Part shown: piece after piece, positions 6,430-7,751 of the stretch
Numbering within the stretch: the first letter of the stretch is position 1
How the letters are laid out: each line of letters starts with the position of its first letter
Assembly: GCA_041476545.1 (NCBI GenBank)
Contig: JBGOTP010000259.1
Coordinates: forward strand, 1 to 7,751
Direction: 5' to 3'
DNA: 7,751 nt
Origin: JBGOTP01 sp041476545
GTDB lineage: Bacteria; Acidobacteriota; Vicinamibacteria; Vicinamibacterales; CAVVIG01
The notes under the pieces: model-generated
Told to the model about the DNA's origin: nothing
Seen by the model: only the letters and a program-made list of their open reading frames with translations
Database searches by the model: none
Position numbers and translations under genes: made by a program

Positions 6430-7015
6430 GGGCAGGCTTCAGATGCTGGAGCTGGGCGAACAGCAGGCGGCGGGCCCGCGAGATCCGCGACATCACCGTC
6501 CCGGCGGGCACACCGAGCATGTTCGCAATTTCCGCGTAGGAAAATTCTTCGACATCGCGCAGCCAGACGGCCTGACGGAAAATCTCGGGCAACCCGTCGA
6601 CGGCCGCCTGCAGTTCCGGTCCGAGCGTCTCGCGCAACAACAGGGTTTCAGGCGTCACGCGTCCACCGGTCCCGCCGGCGACGGATGCATCGGCTGCTCG
6701 TTCGACCGCCTCACTATCCACAGTCACGGCATCGCGGGCTCGATCGCGGAACCGGTTCCTCGCCGTGTTATGAAGAATGGTGAACAACCAGGCCCTCAGG
6801 TTTGTCCCGGACTCGAAGCTGTCGGCCGCGCGAAACGCTTTGAGATACGTGTCCTGCACGAGATCCTCGGCATCGGCCGCCGACCGTGTCAGCCGCCGCG
6901 CCGTTCGATACAGACTATCGACGTGAGCGAGGGCCTCGACGTCGAACGTTGCCGCCCGGGCGGCGGGGCCCTGGAAACCCTGTTCGGGCGCGTTTTTTGC
7001 CCCTCGTATCCGCAT
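6422..7015 (-). CDS. ECF RNA polymerase sigma factor, SigR/SigH-like
   Basis: The 197-residue group-4 sigma factor has region 2 at about residues 30-95 (RRLTRSAADAEDLVQDTYLKAF, then GTNLRAWLFTILHNT). A linker follows, rich in Ala and Gly (about 96-132). Region 4 lies at about 133-185, with the helix-turn-helix in EEFSYAEIANMLGVPAGTVMSRISRARR (about 156-183, key residues YAEIA and GTVMSR). The ADAEDLVQDTY, GTNLRAWL and GTVMSR segments match what I recall of Streptomyces SigR and mycobacterial SigH. The ATG at 7013-7015 (MRIRGAKN) was chosen over an in-frame TTG at 7136-7138 because a GGAAT-N18-GTT promoter ends at 7040, so the longer form could not be made from it. No strong Shine-Dalgarno is visible. 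The stop overlaps the anti-sigma start by 8 bp. It probably transcribes its own operon and is released on thiol or envelope stress. Confidence 0.93.
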   Translation of the reverse strand: MRIRGAKNAPEQGFQGPAARAATFDVEALAHVDSLYRTARRLTRSAADAEDLVQDTYLKAFRAADSFESGTNLRAWLFTILHNTARNRFRDRARDAVTVDSEAVERAADASVAGGTGGRVTPETLLLRETLGPELQAAVDGLPEIFRQAVWLRDVEEFSYAEIANMLGVPAGTVMSRISRARRLLFAQLQHLKPAHV

Positions 7016-7039
7016 GTGGCCCGCGCGCCAGACAACGAA

Positions 7040-7065
7040 AACCCCGGCGCACTCCTCTTTATTCC
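7040..7065 (-). promoter_or_regulatory. SigR/SigH-type ECF promoter (GGAAT-N18-GTT), likely autoregulation
   Basis: On the minus strand GGAAT occupies 7065-7061, followed by exactly 18 bases and GTT at 7042-7040. This equals the GGAAT-N18-GTT consensus established for Streptomyces SigR and similar to that of mycobacterial SigH. The GTT ends 24 bp before the sigma ATG (7015), which predicts a transcript start near 7030-7034 and a short leader. A second GGAAT at 7080-7076 has no GTT at a matching distance. The placement fits positive autoregulation of the sigma/anti-sigma operon; it is a pattern match, not a measured promoter. Confidence 0.6.
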
Positions 7066-7152
7066 AAGCCGCGACATTCCAGTGGTCCGCGTCGGTCGGC
7101 CCAGACACTGCACCACCCACGCACTGGAGCGCCCGCAACCAGGAAGACGGAC

Positions 7153-7180
7153 AGTATAGCGTGTCGCCCCCAGGGGTCAG
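7153..7180 (-). promoter_or_regulatory. Possible housekeeping promoter toward the sigma operon
   Basis: On the minus strand CTGACC (7180-7175) is followed by 16 bp and TATACT (7158-7153), which matches a primary-sigma -10 well and a -35 at four of six positions. It would give a leader of about 130 bases before the sigma ATG and basal expression independent of the ECF promoter. The -35 lies inside an imperfect palindrome. The match is modest. Confidence 0.35.
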
Positions 7181-7210
7181 ATGCCGCCCTGAAGGGGACG
7201 AACCGGGGAC
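7163..7210. repeat. Imperfect palindrome with GGGG(T/A)C motifs, REP-like remnant
   Basis: Arms 7163-7175 and 7187-7199 pair at 10 of 13 positions (CAGGG/CCCTG core and GTC/GAC ends) around an 11-base loop. GGGGTC (7173-7178) and GGGGAC (7194-7199 and 7205-7210) recur inside and beside it. I recall GGGGTCAGA/GGGGACA-type intergenic palindromes as dispersed repeats in GC-rich soil bacteria, so this may be a decayed copy. It overlaps a candidate -35 element. It lacks a T tract, so it is unlikely to be an intrinsic terminator. Confidence 0.4.
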
Positions 7211-7250
7211 AATGGGCCTGACTTCGTTGGCACGGGAAGAGGTCCAACCT

Positions 7251-7279
7251 TTGCACGCATGCGACCGGCACAGTAAGAT
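7251..7279 (+). promoter_or_regulatory. Putative primary-sigma promoter of the secreted-protein gene
   Basis: TTGCAC (7251-7256), a 17-bp spacer and TAAGAT (7274-7279) stand upstream of the ATG at 7318. The spacing is ideal, and the -10 matches TATAAT at four of six positions. The -35 keeps only the TTG core. The predicted transcript start near 7286 leaves a leader of about 32 bases containing the AAGGGA ribosome binding site. Confidence 0.5.
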
Positions 7280-7317
7280 CGTACGTTCGTCATCACGATC
7301 TCCGAAGGGAACTCCTT

Positions 7318-7751
7318 ATGCGCATGCGCATCGCTCCGCGGCGTCGGTCCACCGCCGGCCTGATCTCCCCCCTGGCCCTGGTCCTGACGCTCGTCTTCGC
7401 GCTGCCGGCGGGTCCGTCGGGGGCACAGACACGGTTCGACCCCTACTACTGCGCGGTCGTCAACGCCTCACTGAACGGCCGCGTGCCAGACGGCAAGACG
7501 CCGTTCACGGTGGGGAGCCCCACGATTCTGAGGCAGACGGCCTTTGTGCCGTACTTCAACAAGAACAACATCCACTACGACACGTTCGACTGGCAGCACT
7601 ACGAGACCGATCATTTCATCATCTACTACTACCCGGACATCAAGCGGCAAATCGAGCGCGTGGCCGGCTATGCCGAAAGCGCCTATCAGCAGGTCAGCGC
7701 CGATCTGCGCCACGAACTGCCCGGCAAGGTGCCGTTGATTCTGTTCAAGAC
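7318..7751 (+). CDS. Secreted protein, N-terminal part; peptidase-MA/TolB-like family suspected (cut by window edge)
   Basis: 144 complete codons are visible and the gene runs off the right edge. The start ATG 7318-7320 has an AAGGGA Shine-Dalgarno-like sequence 7 bp ahead; a second ATG two codons later is possible. A classic signal peptide is present: basic N-region (MRMRIAPRRR), hydrophobic core (about 14-30) and a plausible cleavage site after GPSGA (about residue 36). The mature part starts QTRFDPYYC and contains the aromatic-rich segment FDWQHYETDHFIIYYYPDI (90-108), then a helical stretch (RVAGYAESAYQQVSADLRHEL). I recall this pattern at the front of acidobacterial secreted proteins that carry a zinc-peptidase-like domain (HEXXH) followed by WD40/PD40 beta-propeller repeats. 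Those parts would lie outside the window, so the family call is tentative. It is divergently transcribed from the sigma operon. Confidence 0.8.
   Translation, partial: MRMRIAPRRRSTAGLISPLALVLTLVFALPAGPSGAQTRFDPYYCAVVNASLNGRVPDGKTPFTVGSPTILRQTAFVPYFNKNNIHYDTFDWQHYETDHFIIYYYPDIKRQIERVAGYAESAYQQVSADLRHELPGKVPLILFK

Larger units (their letters stand above)
7016..7317. other. Divergent intergenic region between the sigma operon and the secreted-protein gene
   Basis: This 302-bp region is the only long non-coding stretch. From left to right it holds the GGAAT-N18-GTT element for the sigma gene, a stretch with no recognised signal (about 7081-7150), a possible housekeeping promoter for the minus strand, the GGGG(T/A)C palindrome, and a TTGCAC-17-TAAGAT promoter for the plus strand. 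No tRNA, riboswitch or intrinsic terminator was seen. In-frame codons upstream of the sigma ATG (to TTG 7138) are not supported as coding. Confidence 0.7.

Noticed and set aside
7078..7128. Inverted repeat TCCAGTG ... CACTGGA in the intergenic region as an operator
   Set aside because: The arms are only 7 bp and 37 bp apart, which is not improbable by chance in a region this size, and no matching regulator is visible.
7016..7138. Longer sigma factor beginning at TTG 7138
   Set aside because: The extra 41 residues do not resemble ECF sigma factors, and the GGAAT-N18-GTT element lies inside this stretch, so the ATG at 7015 is preferred.

Overview
The window is GC-rich bacterial chromosome with tightly packed genes. 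Nine genes read leftwards (minus strand) from about position 7015 to past the left edge. One secreted-protein gene reads rightwards from 7318 past the right edge. The mix of genes suggests a Gram-negative soil bacterium of the Acidobacteriota (Vicinamibacteria-like): a zf-HC2 anti-sigma factor with a long outer domain, a MacA/MacB-type exporter, and a secreted protein of the peptidase/TolB-like type. That placement is inferred from recalled family resemblance; no search was run.

Minus-strand layout in transcription order: ECF sigma factor (7015-6422); membrane-anchored zinc-finger anti-sigma factor (6429-5638, 8 bp overlap); membrane-anchored TlpA-like thioredoxin (5612-5022); a 74-residue protein with three cysteines and a strongly acidic tail (4986-4762); periplasmic adaptor of the HlyD/MacA type (4721-3390); ABC ATPase (3367-2672); two FtsX/MacB-like permeases (2666-1512 and about 1500-328); and a fatty-acid desaturase starting at a TTG (324) and cut by the left edge. 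Gaps are between -8 and about 40 bp and no terminator is visible between genes, so one long transcript is plausible.

The main observation is a coherent thiol-stress signature. The anti-sigma factor has Cys4, His30, Cys34 and Cys37, the same spacing as Cys11/His37/Cys41/Cys44 of the Streptomyces redox-sensing anti-sigma factor RsrA. The sigma factor resembles SigR. Directly upstream of its ATG lies an exact GGAAT-N18-GTT, the SigR/SigH-type promoter consensus. Unlike cytosolic RsrA, this anti-sigma factor also has a membrane helix and a C-terminal domain of about 140 residues with two cysteines. The inferred model is an autoregulated envelope redox-stress operon that couples a thioredoxin, a lipid or peptide/macrolide-type exporter and membrane-lipid desaturation.

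The intergenic region 7016-7317 holds the divergent promoters and a GGGG(T/A)C-rich imperfect palindrome. A degenerate heptamer tandem repeat spans the junction of the ATPase and the first permease.
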